NCBI RefSeq assembly: GCF_000715075.1
Contig: NC_134082.1
Span: 207,771,948-207,835,947, forward strand
Length of the DNA: 64,000 nucleotides
Source of the DNA: Nicotiana tabacum
Taxonomy: Eukaryota > Streptophyta > Magnoliopsida > Solanales > Solanaceae
Direction: 5' to 3'
Both the position numbers and the translations under genes were made by a program. Positions 48,271 through 60,398 of the stretch are shown piece by piece. How positions within the stretch are numbered: the first letter of the stretch is position 1; the number at the start of each line of letters is the position of its first letter. The notes under the pieces were generated by a model that saw only the letters and a list, made by a program, of their open reading frames with translations, ran no database searches and was not told the DNA's origin.

Positions 48271-49570
48271 GTGCAAAATTATTTTAGATTGGGAGTGGGA
48301 GCTTTGAAGGTCGACGTGCCTAATCAGCAATCAGGGCTCGTAGTGGGAAGGATCTCTTTACAGTGTATGTGAAGCTCAAGTTTTGGGGCAGATGAGAAAT
48401 AGGTGTCGTGAGACACTTTTATTTATGACAGCCTACGAATCTAATTGTCTGCGATCTGCTGAGTATTTCTAGATATTCCTTTGTATTAGCAGGTATAATC
48501 TAGGAGCCGACTGCATAAATTATCCTTCACATATGTTTAAGAATATAAAGAGGTAGTTTTATTGTTTGGTGTGATCTTTACATGAGCGTCACTCCAGTGA
48601 GTGCCAATCATCTATTGAAACACGTTCTAGCGGATAGTGGATATCATGCATAGCAAGTTAAAAATCTGAGACTTAGAAATCATATCATCTTCCATCCAAA
48701 TTTTCAAACGAAATGTCAGTATTGTTTTGGTATATTATATACTAATATTCACTTCATTGCCGCTGGCCGCTTGGCCATGGTCCGTGGCAAGTAGGACAAA
48801 CGAGGAGAAAATATTTGTATTTCGGAAGAAAGCCAAAGGGATAGGCCAAAAGAATTCCAACTCTTACAAGCCGGAATTTTTTTAGTCAGTAGATACTCCG
48901 CGTGCCAGGATTTGAGTTGGAACAACTAATAAGGAGCAAAAAATTCTTTACCATTTCTAGATACTGTTTTTCGTCGAATTACCTAACCAAGCTAGTCGTA
49001 CTAAAACATGTATTGCAGCAATTAGTAAGAAATATATGTTCTTACATTTTTGTAACATGGCAGGTTGATTATTTATGAACCAACAAGCAAAGTTTAGCTT
49101 TTTTCACGGTTACTTTACGTTTGAAGAAATTGTTAGTTAAGGATAAACGTCTAGTATCCCTCCCAAACAGAAGAAATATAATTTGACCGTAACACAGCCT
49201 ACATTTATTTTAGAACTAGGTTATGAATATACAGTAATTTGGTTTTCGTTATACCTACAAGTCAGGGTCTCTCCTTTGTTTTCAAACTCGTTGAATGGTT
49301 TGTGACCCCTTTTCTTTATATTATAGTTTGTTAACAGACTGCGTACTGATATAGAAATTGCATTTAAATTGGCGAACCAAAACATTGACACAGAGTTGCA
49401 TAGCCAGTACATCAACTTATAGTGGGTAATATTATGAATTTTAGTCCTTTTTCATTTCTTTGTGATTTTGTAGTACTTAACAGTTCAAAATTACAAAGTA
49501 ACTTTAATACAATACATGCATACAACGTAAAATTTTTAAGGACATATATGTGATGTCAATGACTCCCTAA
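48271..49570. other. Convergent intergenic region between SSRP1 and the pectate lyase gene
   Basis: It includes the SSRP1 3' UTR and the 3' flank of the convergent gene. No further gene, RNA or repeat with clear termini is visible. Confidence 0.6.
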
Positions 49571-52500
49571 TTAACAAGCATGTCCTGGCCTGCAATTGAG
49601 AGCCCCTGCAAATCTCGTAATCCAAGTGACTTGTTCCCCTGGGGCTGATGATATACCATCAAAAAGGTTCTGGTGTTTCTTGGTCCAATCTGGATCTCCA
49701 GATTCAACAAAGAATGCTCCATTCATGAATAGATCACCTTGTGATCTCCATGTCCACTGTTTCCACACTGATTCTGGGGCATAATCCCTCTTTGTTATCT
49801 GTGCACATATATAAATGCAAAGATCAGCAGTTATACAGACACCAAAACTATTACACCTCAGTTCCAAATGGATTTAATTAAAATACACATTGACAATGTA
49901 AAGGATTTCTGCACTGTAAGTGCATCTTAACATGTTGTAGTAGGCGTAGCTAACCTACTTTATTTGTCAGGCATTTGGTTTATATGCACTGATACTATAA
50001 AAGAATTTCTACCTTATCAATTTATTTTAACCATTTTTAGTAAGGTACTTAACATATATATGTTTTACTTGTCACTTGTCAGGTTACTATTCCTGCTTTT
50101 TATGGACGATTACCTATAGTTATCTTTTATATGACCTGATCGCGCTAAATTATTTCAGCTGACTAATTTCACTTTTTATGAACAGAATACATATTTGAGT
50201 GATTCAGTGTGAAAATTCTTTTATATTGATAGTATATATAGAAATGAAAGCATTGCCCAAAAAAATAAAGAATGGAGTGTTGATTTACCTCCTTCTTGAA
50301 CATGTCAGGAGGAGCAATAAAACGATTGCCCTGGCTAATAATAGTGGGATGTTGGCTACCACCAATAGCATACATATTCCAATGAGTGTAGTCATTGTTA
50401 ACAACATGAATAAAACCCCATCTGCACCTTGGCATTCTCTGTACCAATCTCTTTCCAAAATGATTGAAAGCTACAGTAATTTGCATCCTTTGATCTATTG
50501 AAGAACTGTCACTTGCACCAAAAAGCATCACCTCATTATGATCAGTGAAATGTCCATTTGATATGGTAATAGCAGTTGATCCCTCCACAGCATCAATAAG
50601 CCCATCACTACAACGCCACATTGACACATGATCAATCCAAATATTGGATGAACCAAATATGGAAATACCATCTCCATCGCTTTGTGTCCTTATTCCGACA
50701 TGGTCCACCGCGCTTATGACCATGCCACCATTGCCTACGACAATGTCGTGAATGTGGAGACCATGGATGATCACGTTCTTCACGTACTGTAAGGTGATAC
50801 CTGTTGAGACATAATAAAATTAAGATTTTGTTCGTGTTAGCTGGTTGAAAATAGCTGATAAGCAAGTGTTTGAAATTGATTTCATAAAGTTACGTATTTG
50901 GATATACATGTTAGGTGTTCTCTACTAAGCAACTTTTCAATTAAAATAATGGAAATATCGTTCGAGCTATTAATTTGTTTAAAAAAGTATCTTTGCATGA
51001 AAAGGAATAGATATGATGAAAGACATAATGGGGAGAGAGTTAGGATTTTATTTAAGAAGGGTATTTCAAAATGATAACGAAAAAATATTACGAATAAAAA
51101 TCAATCGAAAAGAGCTTATAAGTTGAAAAGACCGGTCACTATTATGAGTTTTGGTTAATTTTAAGCACATTTGATTTTTATCACACGACCAAAAAGTACT
51201 TATAAATTAGTTTGAACAGTTCACCTTATGAACTTATTATTCAAACGCTTAAAATCGCGATTTTAAGCACTTAAATTGTATTTCAAAAATACCTGCGCCA
51301 TATGCAATATGAACGTTAACACCACGACCATCAATGGTCTTATCGCTTTGCATTATGAGCTCCTGATGTAATCTAATGGTCATGCTTTTTGCAAAAATGA
51401 TCCACAATGGCTCCTTTTGAATGACAGCGTGACGTAGGGTTCCCGGCTTAGGGTTGCTGCTGTCGTCGGAAGAGTCGGTGACGACGTAGAATTGGCCGGC
51501 TTTGCCGCCGGTGGTCCCTTTACCGAAGCCCATTGCACAATCTGCTAATCTTTTACGATTGTCGGCCCAATTACCTTGGCATCTCCAGCACCTATCAATG
51601 GGATTGGTGACTAAACAAGGCCCAGCGTATATCTTGTGAAAACCTCTTAATTCCCTCCTTGTTTCATTCGTTGATAGCTTGTTCACTTCCTTTAATTCCT
51701 TCATTGACCTGTTTTGAAAGAAGAATTAACCCAAATAATCGCCCACTTAATCTTTTAAAATTGAAATAGCCGACGAATGTATAATATGTAATGTAATTCA
51801 TGTATAATATATGTATAACTGTATATAATCTATGTATACCAGCTTGTATAATATATGTATAACTGTATATAATTAATGTATAATCTATGTATACCAACAT
51901 TAAAAAGTAAACATTGAATTTGGACGACTATTTAAGTAACTATCCCTAATTAAAATCTTGATAAAATAAGAAATTGCTAGCTATCATCTCTAAATTTCTT
52001 CATCCTTTTGAAATAAAATTTAGATAGTAAGAAACTACATAAAAATGGCTACAAATTGTAACATTTAAATGTATCAAAAAAGTTGTAGTCTCGAAGGGAA
52101 AAATAGTTTTAACTCCTCAAATTATATAGTAGTATCATATAAAATGAAACAGATAGAATAGATTATTAAATAATCTTTTTTTGGATAAAGCTTTGTAGGA
52201 AAAAAATCATTCTCGTAAAGACACTCTCAAAAACCTTCTTAAATAAAAAAAAACAGTACTTTGGAAAAAAATAATTTAATAATTTAAAACTTGTTGAAGA
52301 AAACTTAAACAATCACGTCTTTAGAAAACTTTTGCAAATATCACAGCATCTTTTATGGAAAAATGTCACTTTAATATTTTATGTTATTATAATTACAAGG
52401 CTTGTAAATGTACACCACAAACATTCAGAAAATAGAAATTAGAAAAAGACACGAAATTAATTAACGTACTCCCTAGTTTGCTTGGCAAAAGCAAGGGTGA

Positions 52501-52669
52501 CATTAACCGGGTCGGGCTCATAGGCCTTAAGGGCCCATTCTTCAGCTTCTTGGGCTCGCCTCCGCCACACTTCATCAAAGTTACCAATGTGACCATTTAG
52601 GCTTGGAATTATAGCCAAAAAAGTGGAAAATAGAAACAGAGACAAATTTATCAGCTTAGGTCCTCCCAT
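49571..52669 (-). CDS. Pectate lyase, LAT59-like, 4 exons
   Basis: Exons (minus) are 52669-52470, 51708-51293, 50800-50289 and 49798-49571. All introns are GT-AG and phases agree (200+416+512 nt = 376 codons, then 75 codons plus stop), giving 451 residues. A signal peptide ([20 protein letters not shown]) precedes the pectate-lyase N-terminal domain ([19 protein letters not shown]). The PL1 catalytic domain has [22 protein letters not shown], Ca2+-site regions [17 protein letters not shown] and [14 protein letters not shown], and the catalytic-Arg block [12 protein letters not shown] followed by [17 protein letters not shown]. The enzyme cleaves de-esterified pectin by beta-elimination outside the cell. 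The sequence is strikingly like tomato LAT59, a late-pollen pectate lyase, so pollen expression is likely but inferred. Confidence 0.93.
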
Positions 52670-53390
52670 TTAAGGATATTTCCTTTTTTAGGAAGACTAG
52701 CTGTAGAAAAAAAAAAATTTAATTAACTAAGAATTGCAGTTGAAATTATCTAAAGAATTAATGTGTTGTTGTTTTTCTAAAATTTATGGAAGAAGGTCTT
52801 AATTGGGTCAAACCCTTTGTTTTTTAGGGGTCAAACCCTCTTTGTTGTAACTTACGAAAGCAACAGCGTTAAAAATATGAGTCTTTGTTGGTGAAAAAAT
52901 GTTGTTTAAATACTGAATGGTTTTGCTCAAACAATATCGTAAGATGCGCATAGCCATTTCTTTCAAAGGTAAACCGCTTATAAAAATTTGATGGTTAATT
53001 TTTGTTACTTGCCTATGGTGCAAAAATGCCCGAGGATTCTTCGAGAAAATTTGACTCGATATCAAAATGGAACAAATTATTTCTATATATTTCGGTAGTT
53101 TTACTTGCTTTTGAGCCTAAAACGTAAGACAAGAAATTATTTGCACGGTATGTTTACTTCAAATCAATTTAACTTGCGATGGTCAAATCAATTTAATGAA
53201 GTAAAATTATACATTATTTAACAACAATTTTTGGTTTATTATAGACTCCATGTTACTTGACTATAAAGACTTTATCCATCTTACAACCACAAATCTTTTA
53301 AATGACACATAGCATATCAAGATTTTAGTATGATGAACCAAGATCCAAAACGGGGAAAAAACCAAAGATCCCATAATTCTATGATTAATT
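52670..53390. other. Upstream region of the pectate lyase gene
   Basis: AT-rich promoter-side sequence. The 85-codon minus-strand frame at 53065-52808 has no recognisable domain. I could not point to a convincing TATA box or pollen element. Confidence 0.45.
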
Positions 53391-53394
53391 TTTT

Positions 53395-54970
53395 TGGTTA
53401 AAGTAAAAATTTTATTCAATCAAAATTGTATATTTACAGCCGCTAGTTTCATTTGGACTCAAGAACTAGTCATCTCTATCTCTTTCTATCTAAGAGTGTT
53501 ACCTTTTGCACTTACATTCATAAGCTATCTACTCTTAGCTAGGAAAACTATTTAAACTATCTAGTATCTTCTTCCATTTGCTATAACTCTGTCCTCTAAT
53601 GTGCAATTGGAGACTGATTTCTTTAATTCTATGTTGACTCTCTCTCTTTTCATTTTGAAATTTTCTAGCATTCCTTTCACTCCATACATGGTAAACTGTT
53701 GCAGCAAACAACCATGCTAGTACCTGGCCTTTAGCTCTGCTTCCTCTACACCTCTTTGCCATCCAGCATACCTCATCATTCCATGTTTTAGGAATTCTGT
53801 TTTCATTCATCCACTTCAATAAAGAACTCCAGATATATATTTACATTCAAAGAACGGATAGAGCTAGTGATTCTGTAGTTCCCTTGGAGCAAAAAACACA
53901 ATCCTTTGGAACATTTATTCCCCATATCTCTAGTCTGTCCACAGTTGCAAGCCTTTGTCTTATGGCTAGCCATAGAATGAATTGATGTCTAGGAATCTGC
54001 CTTGCCTCCATGGTAAGATTTTTCCGGTGAACTTTTTGATATTGTGGTTGAAAGGACAAATAAGTTGCCTTGATGCTGAACTTATCACCCTTGCTGCACT
54101 TTCCCAGTTCCACCTTGTAGTTCCTGTTGTCAAACTAATTTCTTGCATCAAATATTTTCCTCACAAGCCAGCAAGCTTGTATAGGTATTTTCATGGACTC
54201 TATCTCCTTGTTCTTTATGTAATAGCCATGTATCAATTGCACCCATAATGATTCCTTCCTTGTAGATACTGCCCATAAGAGCTTGCATATGGCTGCTCTA
54301 TTCCACAAAGTATAGTCTATCAACTTTAGACCCTCCAGCTAATCTTGGCATACACAATGATTCCCAAGAGACTAGAGCTTTCCTTGATGCTTCACAGCTT
54401 CCACTCCATAGAAAGGTTCTGCATATACTTGTGATGAGTTGAATAACCTTCTTGGGTAAGACAAAAATCTGAGCCCAGTATATTTGCATCTCAAAGAGAA
54501 CACTTTTGATCAGTTGCACCCTTCCACTATAAGATAGGAATTTGTAGTCCAACATCTAATTCTTGATATCATCTTTTCCACAATTGGCATGCATTGTTGT
54601 ACAGTAATCTTCTTGGAAGAAAGTAGAACCCCCAGATATTTGAATGGCAATTCCCCTGGTGCAAACTGTATCTCGTTCAAAATCTGTTGCTTCAGTTCCT
54701 GAGAAATTCCAGCAATGTACAGAGAACTCTTGTCCAAGTTTGCTTTCAGCCCATACACATCAGAGAAATGATTAAAAGCTTGGATCATTAGTTGGATTGA
54801 GACTCTATCAGCCCTGCAGCACATGAGTAAATCATCAGCAAATCATATATGTACTAGCTTCATCTTACTGCATCTAGGGTGGTAATTGAAGTCCGAATTA
54901 TGTTGTAACTATTTGAAGGATCTGTTGAGGTACTCCATAATCAACACAAACAAGTACGGGGACATGCGAT
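53395..54970 (-). pseudogene. 5'-truncated LINE remnant (RT C-terminal half and zf-RVT-like region)
   Basis: On the minus strand the RT catalytic box FADDLLMC lies at 54833-54810 region with a stop just before it. Then KYLGVLLSSKKITVQQCMP, LSYSGRVQLIKSVLFEMQIY and the WLVRKIFDARN region follow. A zf-RVT-like segment reads RHQFILWLAIRQRLATVDRL ... CVFC, then WLFAATVYHVWSERNARKFQ. This order is typical of plant L1-type LINE ORF2. Frameshifts and stops separate the pieces. The upstream side is cut at 54970 by an LTR. The 3' end is near 53395, where the minus strand runs into an A-rich tail. Confidence 0.85.
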
Positions 54971-55407
54971 TGTCACGACCCCGGTTCGCCCTCCGTGAAC
55001 CATCATGATGACACCTAGTCTCTACGATTAGGTAAGCCTAATAATGCGGAATATAAACAACAATTGCTAAAGAAATAATTAAAAACCGAAATAGCGAAAT
55101 AAAATAGTATTTAAAATGCCGCTCGACATACACAATAATAACTCTCGAAACTAATAACAATTCCCAAAACCCGAAATCTCATGATCACAGGCCTTTGAAT
55201 ATCTAAAAAAACATCTAACTCCAGAATATCTAACAAAGAAATGAAAGTACAGAGGGCTAACACAAAAGGGAGAGTAGAAAGGGACTCTTCGGTCTGCGGA
55301 CGCGGTAAGTATTACCGCAATTTAGGCTTACCTAGTCGTAGAGACTAGGTGCCGTTACGATGGTTCACGGAGGATAAACCGGGGTCATGAAAAGTTGGTA
55401 TTAGAGC
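54971..55407 (+). mobile_element. 5' LTR plus PBS of an LTR retrotransposon, interrupted after the PBS
   Basis: The LTR spans 54971-55392 (422 bp, starting tgtcacgaccccgg). It is followed by TGGTATTAGAGC at 55396-55407, an initiator-Met-type PBS in plus orientation. The first ~75 bp and last ~75 bp are inverted copies of each other (ccctccgtgaaccatcatga against its complement near 55350-55375; cctagtctctacgattagg against 55330-55350). The interior would continue beyond the element starting at 55425, outside the window. Confidence 0.7.
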
Positions 55408-55424
55408 TCTAGTTTCATAGGAGT

Positions 55425-58400
55425 TGTCACACCTCCTTTTTCCGCGCCCGAGGGGGCGCGAGGGGAGTTTATTCCAATTTAAAGGACAATCGAAACGGGA
55501 GTTGTTTATTTATTTCAGAGTCGCCACTTGGGAGATTTAGGGTATCCCAAGTCACCAATTTTAATCCCGAATCGAGGAAAAGAATGACTCTATATTACAG
55601 TCTGCGTACCAGAAATCCGGATAAGGAATTCTGTTAACCCGGGAGAAGGTGTTAGGCATTCCCGAGTTCCATGGTTCTAGCACGGTCGCTCAACTGTTAT
55701 ATTCGGCTTGATTATCTGATTTTATACAAGTGTGAACTTATGTGCAAAATTTAACTTTTAACCGCTTTTATCATTCACTGTTATTTTTGTAGGACTTGCA
55801 ACGTTGTGAAAATGTATCTCGAACCGCGTTACAATCAATGTACCCGTGGTCGTCGACACCCTTTGACTCCGTTGAGATTTGGATTTGGGTCACATCAATG
55901 TGCACCCGAGTTTAAGGAAATTAAGTTATTAAAGGCGCGCCTAAAGCGACTAGCGTATTTATTTTGGGTAAGACCGTGGAATTTTACATAAACGGTCCAT
56001 CCTGAAGTCCAAATAATTTTTAAAGCAAATATTTACTGAGGGCCCCGCAATTTGTATTTTTATTTGGCGAGGCTTATCTCATTCTATTTTTTAAAATGAA
56101 TTTGCAACGTCATGGACACGCATCTCGAACCACGTCACAATCAATGTACCCGTGGTTAGAAACACATTTCGATTCCGTTGGGATTTGGATTTGGGTCACA
56201 TCAATGTGCACCCGAGTTTACGAAGGTAAGATTTATTAAGGCGCGTCCTAAAGAGTCTAGCGTATTGTTATTTTAGGAAGGTTGTGAGATTTGCTAAACA
56301 ACCCGTCCTGGAAGCTAAATGCTTTACTAATATACATTTAACAAGGGCCCCGCATCTGCGTTTTGTTTATTTTTATCGAGGCTCATCTCGTTGTTATTTT
56401 TAAAGGATATCCTATAGCAACTACGTTTCTTGTCGTGTTTGTCTCTATCTATTGAAAGCAGTAAATAGCCTTAGTTGATTATAAAACCGGATTTAAAGTG
56501 CTTTTACAGAATAATAAAACGTGACTGCACTTATGGACAACTAGCCGCAAATTATGGGCCCAAACCTAGCTCATGCGAGATGGCCAGACTTGGGCCCTGT
56601 TTTTCCGATACAGGCCTAACTGATTTTTCGATTTGGGCTCGGCCTTCCTGAGGTTGAGGCCTAGAACTGATTCTTTGTTCTTTATCAATTTATATGTGAC
56701 AAACTAGCAAAAGGGGAAAGAACTTTAATTCATGTGGGTAGTTTACCTATTTTTGGCCTACATTATAGAATGTACTACACCATCAGACTAAGTCTAAAAT
56801 ACAATCTATTACCCTGGGAATGTTTTTCACCTAACAGCATACATACATGACTATCATTCATTAACCTACATTGATATACTGAGCATGTAGGCTACTTCTA
56901 TTATACAAACGAAAATGTAACTATTTTATGACATTTAATGTAACAGTTCATGTATACAACAATCTGCAGGTCCTCTCTTTTGCATTCATGCTCAAACTCT
57001 CAGTTACATTGGTGGTATCAATTGTGTACCTGGTAAGGAAAGGAAAGGAAGAAGAAGAGTGATCAATTGAGTAGTGTGCAGTAATCACAGCATCAACAGA
57101 TACACAGCAACAACACAGCAACAAACCAACAAACAAGATTGTTTTCCACAGTCCACGAACAACCAACAATAATTCCCAGAATAAATGAAACCAGCAAATA
57201 GTCGAGTGCCAAACCAATAATTCCAGACGAAGAGTAATGAACACCAGAAGTAAAAGAAGTTCGATGCAGCAAATAACAACAGTTCAGCAACCAACAAACA
57301 ACTCAGTCAGTGCAGATGACAGAACTTGGCCAAGGCAGCTTGACCAATATGAATTCTTATTCAACTTTCAGATGGTGTTTGGTTATAATCTATTTGGAAA
57401 CTAACTTATGTTTTTCAGCTTTCTTTAAACTCAGTAAACCTTCCTTCAGACTAAAAGTTTCAGCTTTTAGACTAAAAATTCCAGCCTTTTGTTTTCTCTT
57501 TTTCTGAAGACTAAAAAGTCCAGCCCCTTTTAAGTTCTCAAATGGCCTATTTATAAGCCAAATGACTCGGTGCAGCTAGGCTGCCCTCATCTGCAACTTG
57601 CAGTCTACCCATACCCCTTAAAGCCCATGCCTAAGCATCTTTTGGTGCCAGCCCCTTTATTCCCCACGCCTGGTTTTTGTTTAATCAAGAGTTATGGGCA
57701 TCATTTTATTATTCATTTTAAGCCCCATACTCTCATGTCTTGCTCCCCATTGGTATTAGTTTAATCCTAAATTAGTACCCTACTTGTCAGCTCATTTAAA
57801 CTAATCTTTCTGTCCTTTTTAACACCCCAGAATACCCCTGCTTAACCTTGATTATTACTGCCCTGCCTATTGCAGCATCAGGGCAGTTTTGAACTGATGA
57901 AAGTTCAAATTCAAGGCTGCCTGGACTGAACCTTTCCAGTCATTTTTTACAATGCAAACAAACCATTTTAAACAATGTTGGGGCATTCAGTTAGTGGCAA
58001 CGTTCAATTAGTCCTGTGACATTATTAGCTCATTCGATTCATTAGTTATAGAAAACTAATCAACGACATTTATCGAGTCGACTATACTAATTATAGCAGG
58101 TAATAATCAGTCGCTCATATAAACAATACGTTCGAGGACCTAAAGGGTATCAGACAACTTTTGTTAAATTACTGGGCCTATATGAATTAGTTCATTTGAC
58201 GATTAATCTAACTGACGATCATGTTTATCACAGAGTGCATTCAGAACAAACAGAAGACAATCGACCAAATAAAAGGCCTTTAACAAAGATGGAAGAAATC
58301 CGCAATAAAATAACAACATAACAAACAAACACAACAGAACATGCTGACAGCTTAATTAGAACTAAAACAAAAGAAAGAAAAACTTACCAAAAAGGTTTGA

Positions 58401-59667
58401 AATCAAAAATGACCCAAATTCTGATTCAACTTCGAACCCTTGAGGCCGAACAAACTTTAATCAGGGTGTTCTCACATGAGAACACCTTGATTAAGGTCTA
58501 TTAGACCTCAAACCCTTGTCAAGACTGGCCGGGTTCCCCAGGTGCATGTGTCCTAAGGTCTGGATTTCCAGATCTGATTTTTAAGGAGTTGTGGGTAGAT
58601 TCGGACCAAACCAAGCTTGGTTTGGTCACGAGGAAGGTCAGGGGGGTGTCTGGTATGAATATGGGGTGGTTTGGCATAGATCCGGGTTCGACTCAAATCT
58701 TCAAATGAAGATTCGAGACGAACGAAAGTGATTCGAGGCTAGGGAGTAACAGATCCATGTTCAGGAGAGTGAGGGGGTCTTAGGGTGTTCGGGAGGTGGC
58801 CACCGGCGTTCATGCCGCCGGGTTTTGGTGGAAGGGAAACTAGGGCGGCGTTAGGGTTTGGGGGTTTCAGGGTTCGGGGAAGGAGATGACTGAAGGGTGG
58901 GGTTGGTATAGGGGGTGCGGGGTACGATAGGAGGCTTATATATGGGGAGGCTGATTGGATCTGAGCCGTTAGATCAGATGATCTCAACGGCTTGGATCTG
59001 ATACTGAGAAATGAGACGGGGTCGTTTGGTAGTTAAACGGGGTCGTTTGGTTTAAGTGAGGGGTCGGATCGGATTGGTTCCTGGGTCGGGTTTTGAAGCG
59101 GGTTACTGATAGAGGTCCTGAGCCGTTGGATCGAGAGTTTGAACGGCCCAGATTGATTTGCCTGAAACGGCGTCGTTTCAGAAGAGGCCTGGGCAGCCGG
59201 ACTTGGGCTGGGCCTAAGTGCTGGTTGGGCCTATTATTTTGTTTAATTTCTTTTGGCCCAAACCAATTTCTTTCACTTTTGTTTTCTAATTTCACTTTTC
59301 TTTTAAAACAAAAATAAAAATAACAAATAATAAAATAACGAAATTAAAACTAAGCAACAATGCAACATTTTAACACAATTATCACAAAAATATTTAAGTA
59401 AGTTAGCTAAAAGCCTAGAACGGACGATGCACACATATGTATATATTTTTTTGAATTTTCTTTTACTGACCGAATTATGGTTTAATCATCCTGACATACA
59501 TGTTTGGTATTTTGTTTGCCAATGATTAAATGCAAAAATAGACAGATCCACAAATGACTAACAACACATGTCATGAAAACTTCAAACATTGTACAGCGAA
59601 ACCATTTGTTACTATTTTTATTTTCTTTTGGGGCGATTGCTCGTAAAGCAAAAATCACGTGCTTACA
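55425..59667 (-). repeat. 4.2-kb 3' LTR of the right-hand Ogre-like element
   Basis: Starts tgtcacacctcc and ends cacgtgcttaca. It contains a tandem duplication of about 305 bp (55795-56098 and 56101-56405) built on caatcaatgtacccgtgg, ggatttgggtcacatcaatg and gggccccgca. It also carries two adjacent palindromes at 58455-58508. No conserved coding frame is present. Confidence 0.75.
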
Positions 59668-60398
59668 GCTGCCCCTCTTTGCACGAAGACACGAAGGGTT
59701 TTCGCGCAAAGATAAGCGAGTGATTTTTTGCCAGTCCGAATACTCCATATGAAGCATTTTTTGAAAAAGATTTGACCGAACATTTGCTTCAGAGGTTTCC
59801 TACATATCCTGGGCTGAAACAGGAATCAGGTCAATGTAGTTCGGGAAATTTTGGTAGCTGGGACTACCGTGTGACTGTATTGCTTGCTGCTGTTGTGCGC
59901 TGTCGCATGCTGCTGTAGGATGCTACTGCTCAACCGATCTCCCTGTTACATTGCTCTAAAAGGAAAAACAAGAAGTTAATCTAGAGTATGAGATCTCATC
60001 CATCTCCAACTTGTTCTTGTTGTCTCGCTTTCTTGTCGGCTAACGCTTTCTTCTGATGCCTTTATTTTGTGACCTTTGGAGATGATGCTGGTGCACCGCC
60101 TTTCTGAATGCCAGTTTTCATCACTTTGTTTGATTTGCTGGGAACATGGCTTTCTTCTTTAAATCTTCCACTGGTTTCTTCAGTGGTATGTCTCTTCATC
60201 AGTATCGTCATACTGGGCATGCTACAATGTTTCCGAACTGCTTCTTCTGAGACGCGTTCTTTCTTTCTTTTGAATGCGCGCTTGCTTTGGCAGACTTCTG
60301 CTTCTTGGCGCTCGGGATTTTATTGTTTTTCCTGCTTGGGGCTCTCTGTTGTAACCTTCCGTCTTCAGGTGGGGCTACTGATTCCAAACTCTAGAGCT

